A stretch of 64,000 nt of DNA, from positions 17,750 to 81,749 of the forward strand of contig CACJQT010000004.1 in the NCBI GenBank assembly GCA_902595635.1, read 5' to 3'. Within the stretch, counting starts at the first letter, position 1, and each line of letters begins with the position of its first letter. This DNA is from an uncultured Pelagibacteraceae bacterium. GTDB lineage: Bacteria; Pseudomonadota; Alphaproteobacteria; Pelagibacterales; Pelagibacteraceae. The notes beneath the pieces were generated by a model. The model searched no databases and had not been told where the DNA came from. It saw nothing but the letters and a program-made list of their open reading frames with translations. This document shows positions 25,938-35,033 of this stretch, in pieces. Position numbers and translations under genes: made by a program.

Positions 25938-26962
25938 GGATTTGGATATTTTTTTTGAATTTCATTAATTTCATTAATTATTTCTTTATCAAGATTCACT
26001 TTTACACTTTCTATATTTGTTTTCAACTGCTCCATTGTTGTTGCACCAATAATAACACTAGACATGAAATCCTGTATCTCACAAAATTTTATACACATTT
26101 GACTCATATCAATGTTGTATTTTTCACTAATATTAAAATACTCATCAACAGCTTCGTTAGTATTTGGTTTTCGATATCTTGTCCAAAAATCCCAATCTCT
26201 TTCCATACGAGATCCTTTTGGAAATTGCTTATTTCTATATTTACCACTTAAAAAACCACTGGCTAAAGGAGAATAAGATAAACAGCCAATATTTTCTCTT
26301 ATAGACACCTCAGCCAATCCAACTTCATATGACCTATTTAATAAACTATAGGGATTTTGTATGGACATCATTCTTGGCAAACTCTTTTCCTTTGAGAGTT
26401 TGAGATAATTCATAACACCCCAAGGAGTTTCATTAGATAAACCTACATGTCTAATTTTACCTTGCTCAATATACTTTTGTAATTCAACCAATACGTCTTC
26501 GAATTTATTCCATTCATTTTCTTTATGCACATAACCAAGTCTTCCAAAATTGTTTACATTTCTTTCTGGCCAATGAAGCTGATATAAATCTATATAATCA
26601 GTTTTAAGTCTTTTAAGACTGTTATGAAGTGCAGTTTCGAGATTCTTTCCTACAAAACTATTTTCACCATTTCTAATATAATCTCTTGCAGGACCACAAA
26701 CTTTAGTTGCAAGTATCACATCTTTTCTTTTTTTTGTTTTTTCAAACCAATTTCCAATGATCGTCTCTGTATGACCAAAAGTTTCAGCTTTAGGAGGTAC
26801 CGCATAAAGTTCTGCTGTATCCCAAAAATTAACCCCATTTTCTAGTGAGAAATCCATTTGTTCGAAGGCCTCTTCTTGGCTATTTTGTTCACCCCAAGTC
26901 ATAGTGCCGAGACAAATTGTGCTAATATCTATATCAGTTGTTCCTAATTTTTTATAATTCAT
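25928..26962 (-). CDS. Aldo/keto reductase (Tas-like)
   Basis: 344 residues with a TIM-barrel AKR fold: LGTTDIDISTICLGTMTWG, NFWDTAELYAV (catalytic Asp and Tyr), ILATKVCGP (Lys), YIDLYQLHWPER (His), VGLSNETPWGV, and SYSPLASGFLSGKY with SVIIGATTMEQL for NADPH binding. Resembles E. coli Tas in length and sequence. It reduces aldehydes or ketones; the actual substrate is unknown. First gene of a minus-strand run leading through ialB and argG to the second photolyase. Confidence 0.92.
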   Translation of the reverse strand: MNYKKLGTTDIDISTICLGTMTWGEQNSQEEAFEQMDFSLENGVNFWDTAELYAVPPKAETFGHTETIIGNWFEKTKKRKDVILATKVCGPARDYIRNGENSFVGKNLETALHNSLKRLKTDYIDLYQLHWPERNVNNFGRLGYVHKENEWNKFEDVLVELQKYIEQGKIRHVGLSNETPWGVMNYLKLSKEKSLPRMMSIQNPYSLLNRSYEVGLAEVSIRENIGCLSYSPLASGFLSGKYRNKQFPKGSRMERDWDFWTRYRKPNTNEAVDEYFNISEKYNIDMSQMCIKFCEIQDFMSSVIIGATTMEQLKTNIESVKVNLDKEIINEINEIQKKYPNPCP

Positions 26963-27034
26963 TAAATTTTAAGTATTTGTTACCTACATTTTGACTGCTT
27001 GAAAAACTTAAAATTTATTACTATATATTTAATT

Positions 27035-27793
27035 ATGGAATTCAATAGAGACAATATCTTAAATAGATCAACGACAGCAAAAAAAGCTGTTGTGATGGAC
27101 GAAGGCCTTAGAGCCTACATGCTTAAAGTTTACAACTACATGGCAACTGGTGTTTTGCTAACGGGAATCATTGCATTACTATCTTTTAAAATGTCAGTAG
27201 TCACAGATGCAAGTGGATCAATAGTTGCTTTAACTGAGTTCGGAAATGCAATTTATCTATCAGGATTGAAATGGGTAGTTATGTTAGCTCCTCTCGGAAT
27301 TGTTTTTTATATGAGTTTTGGGATAAATAAAATGAGTTCTTCAAAAGCTCAAACAACTTTTTGGATTTTTGCAGCCTTGATGGGTTTATCACTCTCATCA
27401 ATTTTATTAGTTTACACAGGACTTAGTGTGACGAGAGTATTTTTCATATCTTCAGCAACATTTGGAGCTATGAGTATATATGGTTACACAACTAAAAGAG
27501 ACCTCACAAAATTTGGATCATTCTTAATGATGGGTTTGATCGGTATTATAATTGCATCCTTAGTAAATATTTTCTTAAAATCTTCAATGATGTACTTTGC
27601 TATTTCAATCATTGGAGTTCTTATATTTGTTGGATTAACTGCATACGATACACAAAAAATTAAGAATATGTACGCAGCAACAGATTCAGGTGAAGTAATT
27701 GGCAAGAAAGCTGTTATGGGAGCTTTAACATTATACTTAGATTTTATAAATTTATTTATAATGCTTTTAAGATTGTTTGGTCAAAGAAGATAA
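27035..27793 (+). CDS. BAX inhibitor-1 / YccA family membrane protein
   Basis: 252 residues with seven hydrophobic helices. The start is the ATG at 27035 (MEFNRDNILNRS); the earlier in-frame TTG at 26999 is not needed. GLRAYMLKVYNYMATGVLLTGIIAL and the C-terminal VGLTAYDTQKIKNMY, then ALTLYLDFINLFIMLLRL (the UPF0005 signature), are clear. It may act as a calcium leak channel or a membrane protease modulator in relatives. A short divergent region separates it from the aldo/keto reductase. Confidence 0.92.
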   Translation: MEFNRDNILNRSTTAKKAVVMDEGLRAYMLKVYNYMATGVLLTGIIALLSFKMSVVTDASGSIVALTEFGNAIYLSGLKWVVMLAPLGIVFYMSFGINKMSSSKAQTTFWIFAALMGLSLSSILLVYTGLSVTRVFFISSATFGAMSIYGYTTKRDLTKFGSFLMMGLIGIIIASLVNIFLKSSMMYFAISIIGVLIFVGLTAYDTQKIKNMYAATDSGEVIGKKAVMGALTLYLDFINLFIMLLRLFGQRR

Positions 27794-27800
27794 TCAAAAA

Positions 27801-28136
27801 CTATAGTTTTTTCCAATTTGTTTTTTTTAGAAGTATTTCTAAATCATAAGCATTATTTAAAATTTTACCATTTCTATCAGTTATTAAATATTTCAAATTC
27901 TTATTAGAAGGTTTAAAATTTTTACTAATGTTATAGATAGCTTTTTCTGCTGCATTTTTAAAAATACTAAAACTTACTCTTTTAGTTGATATTGAGAGGC
28001 CATAGTCTTTCCAAGATCCTTCAGATACCATTTTAGCATATAGGTCTAATATAATTTTTAGTTCTTTTTTTTCAAAAAAATACCTTTGGTTTTGTTCTTT
28101 ATTTGAATTATTTATTACTAATTTTAAATTACTCAT
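27801..28136 (-). CDS. DUF2794 family protein
   Basis: 111 residues. RYFFEKKELKIILDLYAKMVSEGSW, then KDYGLSISTKRVSFSIFKNAAEKAIYNI, matches the alphaproteobacterial DUF2794 pattern (basic/acidic residue, hydrophobic strand, aromatic pairs). No catalytic motif visible. Function unknown. Starts within the last eight bases of yciB, so it is probably translated together with it. Confidence 0.82.
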   Translation of the reverse strand: MSNLKLVINNSNKEQNQRYFFEKKELKIILDLYAKMVSEGSWKDYGLSISTKRVSFSIFKNAAEKAIYNISKNFKPSNKNLKYLITDRNGKILNNAYDLEILLKKTNWKKL

Positions 28137-28680
28137 TTAATTTGTGTTTATTAATCAACCCAACTTGTGATGCTGTAAAAATGAATGTAATTGGTAGCAT
28201 TCCCCAAACTTTAAAGTTAACCCAAAATTCTTCTGTTTGAGTTCTCCAAACAATTTCATTTAATATAGCTAAAAAAATAAAAAAATAAGTCCATCTGTTA
28301 TTCAAAATTTTCCAACCTTCATCAGACATTGGCAGTGTTTTTCCAAGTATTAATTTTAAAACTGGTTCATTGGTGAAGTATTTTCCAAAGAATAAAGCTA
28401 AGGCAAATAAAATATTTATAATAGTGGGTTTCATATAAATAAAAATTGGATTATCAAAATAAATTGTTAAACCTCCAAATAAAGTAATTAAAATTCCTCC
28501 TAACAAAGGAACCATAGGAACTTTTTTTTCCAGTATCCAAACCAAGAGAACAGAAATTATTGTTGCGACAATTAGAGGTGGTATTGCAACTTTTAAATTT
28601 TTATCACTGTTATAATAAAAGAAGAAAAAAATAGCTAAAGGCCCAACGTCCGTAATGAATTTTAGAAGTGATTTATTCAC
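28129..28680 (-). CDS. yciB: Inner membrane-spanning protein YciB / septation protein A
   Basis: 183 residues with five to six membrane helices. FITDVGPLAIFFFFYYNSD, GGLTIYFDNPIFIYMKPTIIN, GKTLPMSDEGWKILNNRWTYFF and NEIVWRTQTEEFWVNFKVW are the characteristic blocks of YciB/IspZ, linked to septation and envelope integrity. The start is a GTG at 28680. In alphaproteobacteria it often lies beside ftsY or haem maturation genes; here ccm genes are nearby but divergent. Confidence 0.93.
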   Translation of the reverse strand: MNKSLLKFITDVGPLAIFFFFYYNSDKNLKVAIPPLIVATIISVLLVWILEKKVPMVPLLGGILITLFGGLTIYFDNPIFIYMKPTIINILFALALFFGKYFTNEPVLKLILGKTLPMSDEGWKILNNRWTYFFIFLAILNEIVWRTQTEEFWVNFKVWGMLPITFIFTASQVGLINKHKLNE

Positions 28681-28758
28681 TGCTACATATTAACAGATTA
28701 ATAAAACATTTATATTTTTTTTATTGATTTTTTTCATCAAATATCCATATTTAATATT

Positions 28759-29079
28759 GTGAGTACTCAAAAAGCTAAATTTTCAATTGGAGACGTTGTA
28801 AAACATAGACACTTCGATTTTAGAGGCGTGATCTACGATGTTGACTTTGAATTTAATAACTCAGAGGAGTGGTACCAATCAATTCCAAAAAACGTGAGAC
28901 CTAGAAAGGATCAGCCATTTTATCATTTACTAGCAGAGAATGACGAAATTACTTACGAGGCTTATGTGTCTGAGCAAAATCTATTATTTGATGACTCTGA
29001 AGAGCCTATAAAACACCCTCTAATTAATGAAATTTTTTCAGGTAAGCGTGGATCAAGCTACTTCAAGCCTTCAAATTAA
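28759..29079 (+). CDS. hspQ: Heat shock protein HspQ (hemimethylated DNA-binding YccV-like)
   Basis: 106 residues from a GTG start at 28759. KFSIGDVVKHRHFDFRGVIYDVDFEF, then PFYHLLAEN and YEAYVSEQNLL, give the full YccV/HspQ domain. In enterobacteria HspQ binds DNA or modulates Lon proteolysis. Followed by a 167-base intergenic region with a long hairpin before ccmC. Confidence 0.93.
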   Translation: MSTQKAKFSIGDVVKHRHFDFRGVIYDVDFEFNNSEEWYQSIPKNVRPRKDQPFYHLLAENDEITYEAYVSEQNLLFDDSEEPIKHPLINEIFSGKRGSSYFKPSN

Positions 29080-29149
29080 CTAAAAGCCAATATTTAAACA
29101 CAATTGTCCCAAATCTCTGTCATATCTGTTTGTTATAAAATATTTAATT

Positions 29150-29199
29150 CTGATCAAGAGTACTGTTTTTCCTCTATCTCCCTCTGTATTCTTGGTCAG
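29150..29199 (+). ncRNA. Long RNA hairpin in the hspQ-ccmC intergenic region
   Basis: CTGATCAAGAGTA (29150-29162) can pair base for base with TATTCTTGGTCAG (29187-29199), 13 pairs including two G-U pairs, around a 24-base pyrimidine-rich loop. The stem has no T-run after it (AAAATTTTG follows), so it is not a standard terminator. It lies 47 bases before ccmC and may be a leader element, a small RNA or a protein-binding site. The rest of the 167-base gap shows no ORF; TTGAAC near 29207 could be a -35 box. Confidence 0.45.
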
Positions 29200-29246
29200 A
29201 AAATTTTGAACAATTTTAATCTAAAATTTATGTGTTATAAAAAATT

Positions 29247-29954
29247 ATGATTAATTATTTCAATCCAAATAATACTTTAAAGATAATTAATAAAATACAA
29301 AAGTTTGTATTTGCGCTATTTATAATTGTACTGTTACTTGGATTAGTTGAAGCTTTAGTTCTTTCTCCCGAGGATTATAAGCAGAGTGACTCAGTTAGGA
29401 TTATGTATGTCCATGTTCCATCAGCTTGGATATCACTCGGAATATTTTCATTTATTTCCATTCTTTCTTTTGGAGTTTTTGTTTTTAAAAATAAAAATTT
29501 TTCTTTAATAACAAAAAGTTTAGCACCTTCTGGTTTTGTTTTTAGCATAATAGCTTTAGTTACAGGATCAATTTGGGGAAAACCAACCTGGGGAACTTGG
29601 TGGGCTTGGGATGCAAGAATAACTTCAATGCTCTTACTTTCAATTTTTTATTTATTGTTCATTACTTCTTGGAAGATTACGACAGATACTAGTAAAGCAG
29701 AAAAAATTAGCTCAATAATAGCAATTATTGGTCTTATAAATATTCCAGTTATAAAATTTTCAGTAGAGTGGTGGAATACTTTACACCAACCTGCGTCAGT
29801 AAAAATTTTGGAAGAAACAACAATTCATTCTTCAATGTTGACACCATTAGCTATAATGACTGCGGCATTTGCTCTATTTTCACTTTTGATATTTTTAATG
29901 AAATATAATACAGAACTGTTAAAGATTAAAAATAAAGGTCTTAATAGATTATGA
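29247..29954 (+). CDS. ccmC: Heme exporter / heme lyase component CcmC
   Basis: 235 residues with six helices. The tryptophan-rich WWD motif WGTWWAWDARITSML with flanking His residues (VHVPSAW, NTLHQPASV) handles haem in the periplasmic face and passes it to CcmE. First gene of ccmCDEFGH; ATG at 29247, its TGA overlaps ccmD (ATGA). ccmA and ccmB, which supply the ATPase part, are not in this window. Confidence 0.96.
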   Translation: MINYFNPNNTLKIINKIQKFVFALFIIVLLLGLVEALVLSPEDYKQSDSVRIMYVHVPSAWISLGIFSFISILSFGVFVFKNKNFSLITKSLAPSGFVFSIIALVTGSIWGKPTWGTWWAWDARITSMLLLSIFYLLFITSWKITTDTSKAEKISSIIAIIGLINIPVIKFSVEWWNTLHQPASVKILEETTIHSSMLTPLAIMTAAFALFSLLIFLMKYNTELLKIKNKGLNRL

Positions 29955-30184
29955 TTAGTGAACTACTAAATATGAATGGATACGGTGTATACGTTTGGTC
30001 ATCATTTATATTTACTCTATTTTCTTTTAGCTTCTTGTACGCGGTAGTAAAATTAAATTTAATTAAAGAGAAAAAGAAATTTGAGGAAAATTATAAATCA
30101 CTAGATGAAAAGAAACTTGCATCAGTAGCTAAGCAAAAAACGTACAGAGAGATATTAGCAAACACTTCCACATCTAAAGTTTAA
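29951..30184 (+). CDS. ccmD: Heme exporter protein CcmD
   Basis: 77 residues. A single membrane helix (about 12-34: [23 protein letters not shown]) is preceded by [11 protein letters not shown], the usual CcmD start, and followed by a charged cytoplasmic tail. CcmD helps release holo-CcmE from the CcmABC complex. Longer than enterobacterial CcmD by about ten residues. Position between ccmC and ccmE supports the call. Confidence 0.9.
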   Translation: MISELLNMNGYGVYVWSSFIFTLFSFSFLYAVVKLNLIKEKKKFEENYKSLDEKKLASVAKQKTYREILANTSTSKV

Positions 30185-30195
30185 CTAAAATTCAC

Positions 30196-30618
30196 ATGTA
30201 CGGAAAAAAAGTTAAATTTAGAGCTCTTTTTATTTTTTTAATTTTAATTTCATTAGTTCTTACAATTTTTTTGGTGGTTAAATCTCTTGAGGAAAACGTA
30301 GTATATTTTAAGTCTCCAACAGATATTAAAAACCTTAATGAAATCAAAAATGCTCAAAAAATAAGAGTTGGTGGAATGGTGAAAAAAAATTCTATTAAAA
30401 TAAACGATAGAGAAATTTTTTTCGTAATTACGGATTTCAAAAATGAATTATTAGTCAACTTTAATGGATCGGTACCTAATCTCTTTGAAGAGGGTAAGGG
30501 TGTAGTTGCGGAAGGTTTCTTAAAGGATAAAAGTTTTCTTAATGCTGATAAGATTTTAGCGAAACATGATGAAAATTATATGCCTCCTGAAGTCAGCGAA
30601 GCTATGAAAAATAATTAA
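30196..30618 (+). CDS. ccmE: Cytochrome c maturation haem chaperone CcmE
   Basis: 140 residues. An N-terminal membrane anchor (about 10-30) is followed by an OB-fold domain: [55 protein letters not shown]. The C-terminal haem-attachment site is [11 protein letters not shown] with His124 and Tyr128. It binds haem covalently and hands it to CcmF/H. Confidence 0.96.
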   Translation: MYGKKVKFRALFIFLILISLVLTIFLVVKSLEENVVYFKSPTDIKNLNEIKNAQKIRVGGMVKKNSIKINDREIFFVITDFKNELLVNFNGSVPNLFEEGKGVVAEGFLKDKSFLNADKILAKHDENYMPPEVSEAMKNN

Positions 30619-30623
30619 TTTGT

Positions 30624-32504
30624 ATGTCTAATTATTTAGGAAATTATTCTTTATATATCGCTTTAATTGCATCTGTTTATTTAATTTTTAAGTCATACTT
30701 GGATGTAAATTCAGAAAATAAATATTTAGATAAAAACTTTATTTTAATTACTTCAATACAAACTATAATGATTACGGTAAGTTTTTTTAGTCTAGTTGCT
30801 GCTTTTGTAATTTCAGATTTTAGTAATGAAACTGTTTTCAACAATTCTCATACTTTAAAACCTTTATTTTATAAAGTTTCAGGCACATGGGGAAATCACG
30901 AGGGAAGTTTATTATTGTGGTTATTAGTTCTTTCAATTTTTCTATTTATTTTTTTATTAAATTCAAGATCACAAGATATTAAATACAAACTTCTAACTAT
31001 ACTATTTCAACAAGTTATTATTTTAGGTTTTCTAGTTTTTATTTTATTAACTTCCAACCCATTTAAAACGCTATATCCAATTCCTAGTGAGGGATTAGGT
31101 TTAAACCCTATTTTACAAGACCCTGCTTTAGCTATTCATCCTCCAATTTTATATTTAGGTTATGTTGGAACATCTATTATCTTTTCAGCTTCACTTGCCG
31201 CAATGATTAGCGGAAATATTGGAGATAACTGGGCAAGACATATTAAAAAGTGGGTTTTGGTATCTTGGGTATTTTTAACAATCGGTATTTTGCTAGGATC
31301 TATATGGGCATATTATGAGCTGGGCTGGGGAGGTTTTTGGTTTTGGGATCCTGTAGAAAATGTTTCATTAATGCCATGGTTTTGTTTAACAGCGCTACTG
31401 CATACTGTAATTGTATTACAGAAAAGAAATTTGTTTAAAGAGTGGACTATTATTTTGTCAATTACAACTTTTTCACTGAGTATGAGTGGCACTTTTCTTG
31501 TTAGATCTGGAATTTTAAATTCAATTCACACTTTTGCAAACGATCCATCAAGAGGTCTATACATATTAAGTTTCCTCTTTATCCTAATATTGATGTCTAT
31601 ATTAATTTTCTTTTTTAATCAGAATAAAATATCAAGCACAACCAAAGAGAATTTTATTTTAAGTAAAGAGACTGCAATATTAGTGAATAACTGGTTTATG
31701 ATGTTTTTTTTATCTGTTGTTCTTGTTGGTACTATTTATCCAATCTTTCTTGAAGTTTTAAACGGTGCAAAAATTTCTGTTGGTCCACCTTTTTATCATA
31801 ATCTTTTAATACCTTTCTTAATTCCTTTTTTAATATTCATGAGCTTTGGCCCAAGTTTGAAATGGATTAAAGATAAATTAAAAAAATTTAACTACAATAT
31901 TTTAATTATTTTTTTAGTTTCACTACTTATTTCATATGTCATTTTAACAAAAACCGAAAATTCGTTTCTGTTGTCTATTCCTCTGATAGTTTTGAGCATC
32001 TATCTTTTATTAGTAACAATTAAGGATTTTTTTGTTAGTAAATCCTCGATTAGCCAAAAAATTTCACATTTTGGTTTTAGTTTATTAATTACAAGTATTT
32101 TATTGAATGGCCTTTTTTCTAATGAATTCAATTCAAATATGAAAGTAGGAGATGAAAGAATATTCAACGAAAAAGTTGTAAAATTAAAAGAAGTTAATGT
32201 TACAGATGTGGACAATTATAAATCTCTAAAAGCTAGTTTTGAAGTTACAAATAAAAATTCCTCTTTTGCTTTATACCCAGAAGTTAGGATTTACCAGCAG
32301 CCTTTAACTATTACGAGTGAAGCAGATATTAAGACAACATTATTTTCAGATAATTTTTTAGTATTTAATATTCTAAAAGACGATGGTTATTATAATGTAA
32401 GATATCAATATAAACCCTTAATGATTTGGATATGGATCTCAACTATATTTATTGGTTTTGGTGGTTTATTAAGTGTTATTAAAAAAAATGAGCAAAAATA
32501 TTAA
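30624..32504 (+). CDS. ccmF: Heme lyase CcmF
   Basis: 626 residues with about 15 membrane helices. KVSGTWGNHEGSLLLW near residue 85 and the haem-handling WGGFWFWDPVENVSLMPW (WWD domain) at about 235-252 are diagnostic, as is AIHPPILYLGYVG. It ligates haem to apocytochromes in the periplasm with CcmH. Follows ccmE by five bases; ccmG starts inside its end (17-base overlap). Confidence 0.96.
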   Translation: MSNYLGNYSLYIALIASVYLIFKSYLDVNSENKYLDKNFILITSIQTIMITVSFFSLVAAFVISDFSNETVFNNSHTLKPLFYKVSGTWGNHEGSLLLWLLVLSIFLFIFLLNSRSQDIKYKLLTILFQQVIILGFLVFILLTSNPFKTLYPIPSEGLGLNPILQDPALAIHPPILYLGYVGTSIIFSASLAAMISGNIGDNWARHIKKWVLVSWVFLTIGILLGSIWAYYELGWGGFWFWDPVENVSLMPWFCLTALLHTVIVLQKRNLFKEWTIILSITTFSLSMSGTFLVRSGILNSIHTFANDPSRGLYILSFLFILILMSILIFFFNQNKISSTTKENFILSKETAILVNNWFMMFFLSVVLVGTIYPIFLEVLNGAKISVGPPFYHNLLIPFLIPFLIFMSFGPSLKWIKDKLKKFNYNILIIFLVSLLISYVILTKTENSFLLSIPLIVLSIYLLLVTIKDFFVSKSSISQKISHFGFSLLITSILLNGLFSNEFNSNMKVGDERIFNEKVVKLKEVNVTDVDNYKSLKASFEVTNKNSSFALYPEVRIYQQPLTITSEADIKTTLFSDNFLVFNILKDDGYYNVRYQYKPLMIWIWISTIFIGFGGLLSVIKKNEQKY

Positions 32505-33018
32505 ATTTTTAGGATTACTAATAACATTAATAATAATTTTTATTATCTTGCTCAAGGGATTGAACGTATCGAAAGATTACTCTAACGAGAAATTAAAAAG
32601 TAAAATAGATTTTTCACTTAATGCAAAAAAACTATTTTCTGATGAAATAATTAATATTTCAGACTTATTTGATAAAAATAGTCCTTCAGTAGTAAATATT
32701 TGGGCATCTTGGTGTGCACCATGTAGAGAAGAGCATCAGTTTTTAATGAAATTAAAAGATATGAACATAAATATAATTGGAATTAATTATAAAGACAGTC
32801 CAAAAAATGCGAAAAATTTTTTAAGCTCACTTGGAAATCCTTATTCAGAAGTTATTACCGATAATGATGGAACAAAATCAATAGAATTTGGAGCTATTGG
32901 TGTTCCTGAAACTTTTATTATAAGTGGTAAAACAAATGAGATAATAAAAAAGTATATTGGTCCATTGACGAGCGACAATTTAATAGAAATAAAAAATTTA
33001 TTAAAAAAAAATGCTTAA
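32488..33018 (+). CDS. ccmG: Thiol:disulfide interchange protein CcmG/DsbE
   Basis: 176 residues from the ATG 32488 (MSKNIKFLGLLITL), which opens with a membrane anchor. A longer frame from 32473 is possible but lies deeper in ccmF. Periplasmic thioredoxin fold with the redox motif WASWCAPCREEH, the loop GINYKDSPKNA, and GAIGVPETFII containing the cis-Pro. It reduces apocytochrome cysteines before haem ligation. Confidence 0.94.
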   Translation: MSKNIKFLGLLITLIIIFIILLKGLNVSKDYSNEKLKSKIDFSLNAKKLFSDEIINISDLFDKNSPSVVNIWASWCAPCREEHQFLMKLKDMNINIIGINYKDSPKNAKNFLSSLGNPYSEVITDNDGTKSIEFGAIGVPETFIISGKTNEIIKKYIGPLTSDNLIEIKNLLKKNA

Positions 33019-33370
33019 AATTTTAAAATTAATATTGCTGCTATATTTTAGTTTTAATTTTTCCTATGCTAATGAAATAAATACCAAAGTAGATCAAATT
33101 ACAAAAAACTTAAGGTGTTTGATATGTCAAGGTCAATCTGTTTACGATTCTCAGTCCGATTTTGCTGTTAGTATGAAGCTTGTTGTAAAAAATAAGATTG
33201 ATGAAGGTAAAGAAGAAGAAGAAATATATGATTATTTAAAAAATAAATATGGAGAGTGGATTGTATATGAACCAGAATTAAACCAAAATACATTTTTACT
33301 TTGGTCAATACCTTTGATTTTGTTCGCTTTTGGCGGCCTTTTAATTATTAGAAAAGTATCTATAAAGTAG
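33011..33370 (+). CDS. ccmH: Cytochrome c-type biogenesis protein CcmH
   Basis: 119 residues. Signal peptide (1-20), a helical domain with LRCLICQGQSVYDSQS (redox pair L-R-C-x-x-C) and a C-terminal membrane anchor (about 95-113). Lacks the TPR part; that function (CcmI/CycH) is not found in this window. Overlaps ccmG by eight bases. Confidence 0.95.
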   Translation: MLKILKLILLLYFSFNFSYANEINTKVDQITKNLRCLICQGQSVYDSQSDFAVSMKLVVKNKIDEGKEEEEIYDYLKNKYGEWIVYEPELNQNTFLLWSIPLILFAFGGLLIIRKVSIK

Positions 33371-33384
33371 CAGGGATTTTTAAT

Positions 33385-33870
33385 ATGAAGATTTTAATTA
33401 AAACTTTGATAATTTCATTTCTTACTGTTTCATTTTCTAATGCAGAAAATAAATGGAGTTTTTACACTGGCATGTTCGATTTCAGCGATGATGGTAAGAG
33501 AGCAAATCTATTTGGTGCAGAATATATAAATTTTAATGCTAGCAAAGATATGTTCTTAGGAAATGTTCAGCCTGTGACAGGTGCAATGATAACGGCTGAT
33601 GATGCAGTATATATTTATACAGGTTATCAATTAACGCAAAAATCTAATTCAACTACTTTCTCTCCTAGTTTTGCAATTGGATATTATGACGAAGGAGATG
33701 GCAAGGACTTAGGTCACGAAATTGAATTTAAGACACAAATACAGATATTATTTGATATCTCATCTAATTCTGAATTAGGTATTTCTTATAATCATATTTC
33801 TAATGCGAGTCTTGGAGATAAAAATCCTGGGGCAAATAGTTATATGTTTAATTTTACAAGAAAATTTTAA
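33385..33870 (+). CDS. PagL-like lipid A deacylase / acyloxyacyl hydrolase family protein, catalytic Glu apparently replaced
   Basis: 161 residues: signal peptide (about 1-20), then alternating beta-strands of a small outer-membrane barrel ending in an aromatic-terminated strand (YMFNFTRKF). The family motif H-x-S-N is present (NHISNASL, His137, Ser139, Asn140) followed by NPGANS. In PagL the third catalytic residue, Glu, lies 14 residues after the His; here that position is Asn151. So it may remove acyl chains inefficiently or be non-catalytic. Follows ccmH by 14 bases, probably co-transcribed. Confidence 0.7.
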   Translation: MKILIKTLIISFLTVSFSNAENKWSFYTGMFDFSDDGKRANLFGAEYINFNASKDMFLGNVQPVTGAMITADDAVYIYTGYQLTQKSNSTTFSPSFAIGYYDEGDGKDLGHEIEFKTQIQILFDISSNSELGISYNHISNASLGDKNPGANSYMFNFTRKF

Positions 33871-33878
33871 CTTAAGAT

Positions 33879-35033
33879 ATGAGATTAAAAGATTGTCATA
33901 ACTTTTATGACTTTAGAAAATTAGCAAAACAAAAGCTTCCATCTCCAATATTTCATTATATTGATGGGGCTGCGGATGATGAAATAACTTATGCAAGAAA
34001 TAGTAGTGCATTTAATGATGTTGACTTAGTTCCAAATGTCTTAAGAGGTGTTGAAAATGTGGATTTGTCGACAACTATTTTTGGAAAAAAATTAGATTTG
34101 CCTTTTTATTGTTCTCCAACAGCTTTGCAAAGGTTATTCCATTACGAAGGAGAAAGAGCGGTTGGAAAAGCTGCAAAGAAGTTTAATACGATGTTTGGTG
34201 TTTCGGCATTGGCTACAGTTAGTGTTGAGGAAATTTCATCTTTAATAGACACACCAAAAATGTTTCAATTTTATTTCCATAAGGACAGAGGATTAAATGA
34301 CTCTTGTTTAGAACGAGCAAAAGCAGCAAAATTTGATGTGATGGCTTTAACTGTTGATACGATAACAGGAGGAAATCGTGAAAGAGATTTAAGAACTGGA
34401 TTTACATCACCTCCAAAATTAACACTTTCGAGTTTGTTTAGTTTTGCTACAAAACCAATGTGGGGAATAAATTATTTAACCAAAGGAAAATTTGAACTAC
34501 CACATCTTCAAGATTTCGTTAAAGAAGGAACTGACACAAATACTTCAATTGGTAATTATTTTTCTACTATGTTGGATCAATCTATGAACTGGGACGACGC
34601 TGAAAAATTGTGCTCTCAGTGGGGTGGCCATTTTGCGCTTAAGGGAGTTATGAGTGTTGAAGATGCTAAAAGGGCAGTTGATATCGGATGCACTGGTATA
34701 ATGGTATCAAATCATGGAGGAAGACAACTTGATGGATCTAGATCACCATTCGATCAATTAGCTGAAATTGTTGATGCAGTTGGTGATAAGTTAGATGTTA
34801 TTTGTGAAGGTGGATTTCAAAGAGGTACTCATATGTTAAAAGCTTTATCTATGGGTGCAAAAGCATGTGCTGGTGGAAGATTATATCTTTATGCTTTAGC
34901 TGCAGCAGGTCAAGAAGGCGTTGAGAGAGCACTTAACTTATATAAAACTGAATTAGTAAGAGACATGAAATTAATGGGCTGCACAAAGATTAGTGATCTT
35001 AATCGAAATAATTTAAGATTCCGAAATGCATGA
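33879..35033 (+). CDS. FMN-dependent alpha-hydroxyacid dehydrogenase (LldD-like), copy 1
   Basis: 384 residues, TIM barrel. HYIDGAADDEITYARN (substrate Tyr), YCSPTALQRL, FQFYFHKDR, LTVDTITGGNRERDLRTG, FALKGVMSVEDAK (Lys), VSNHGGRQLDGSR (catalytic His-Arg). Oxidises L-lactate, glycolate or a similar acid. Near the FMN-phosphate site the usual DGG-x-R-R is CEGGFQRGTH (Asp to Glu, Arg to Gln). Its TGA overlaps the ATG of copy 2. Probable joint role with copy 2 and GlcD-type enzyme downstream. Confidence 0.9.
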   Translation: MRLKDCHNFYDFRKLAKQKLPSPIFHYIDGAADDEITYARNSSAFNDVDLVPNVLRGVENVDLSTTIFGKKLDLPFYCSPTALQRLFHYEGERAVGKAAKKFNTMFGVSALATVSVEEISSLIDTPKMFQFYFHKDRGLNDSCLERAKAAKFDVMALTVDTITGGNRERDLRTGFTSPPKLTLSSLFSFATKPMWGINYLTKGKFELPHLQDFVKEGTDTNTSIGNYFSTMLDQSMNWDDAEKLCSQWGGHFALKGVMSVEDAKRAVDIGCTGIMVSNHGGRQLDGSRSPFDQLAEIVDAVGDKLDVICEGGFQRGTHMLKALSMGAKACAGGRLYLYALAAAGQEGVERALNLYKTELVRDMKLMGCTKISDLNRNNLRFRNA

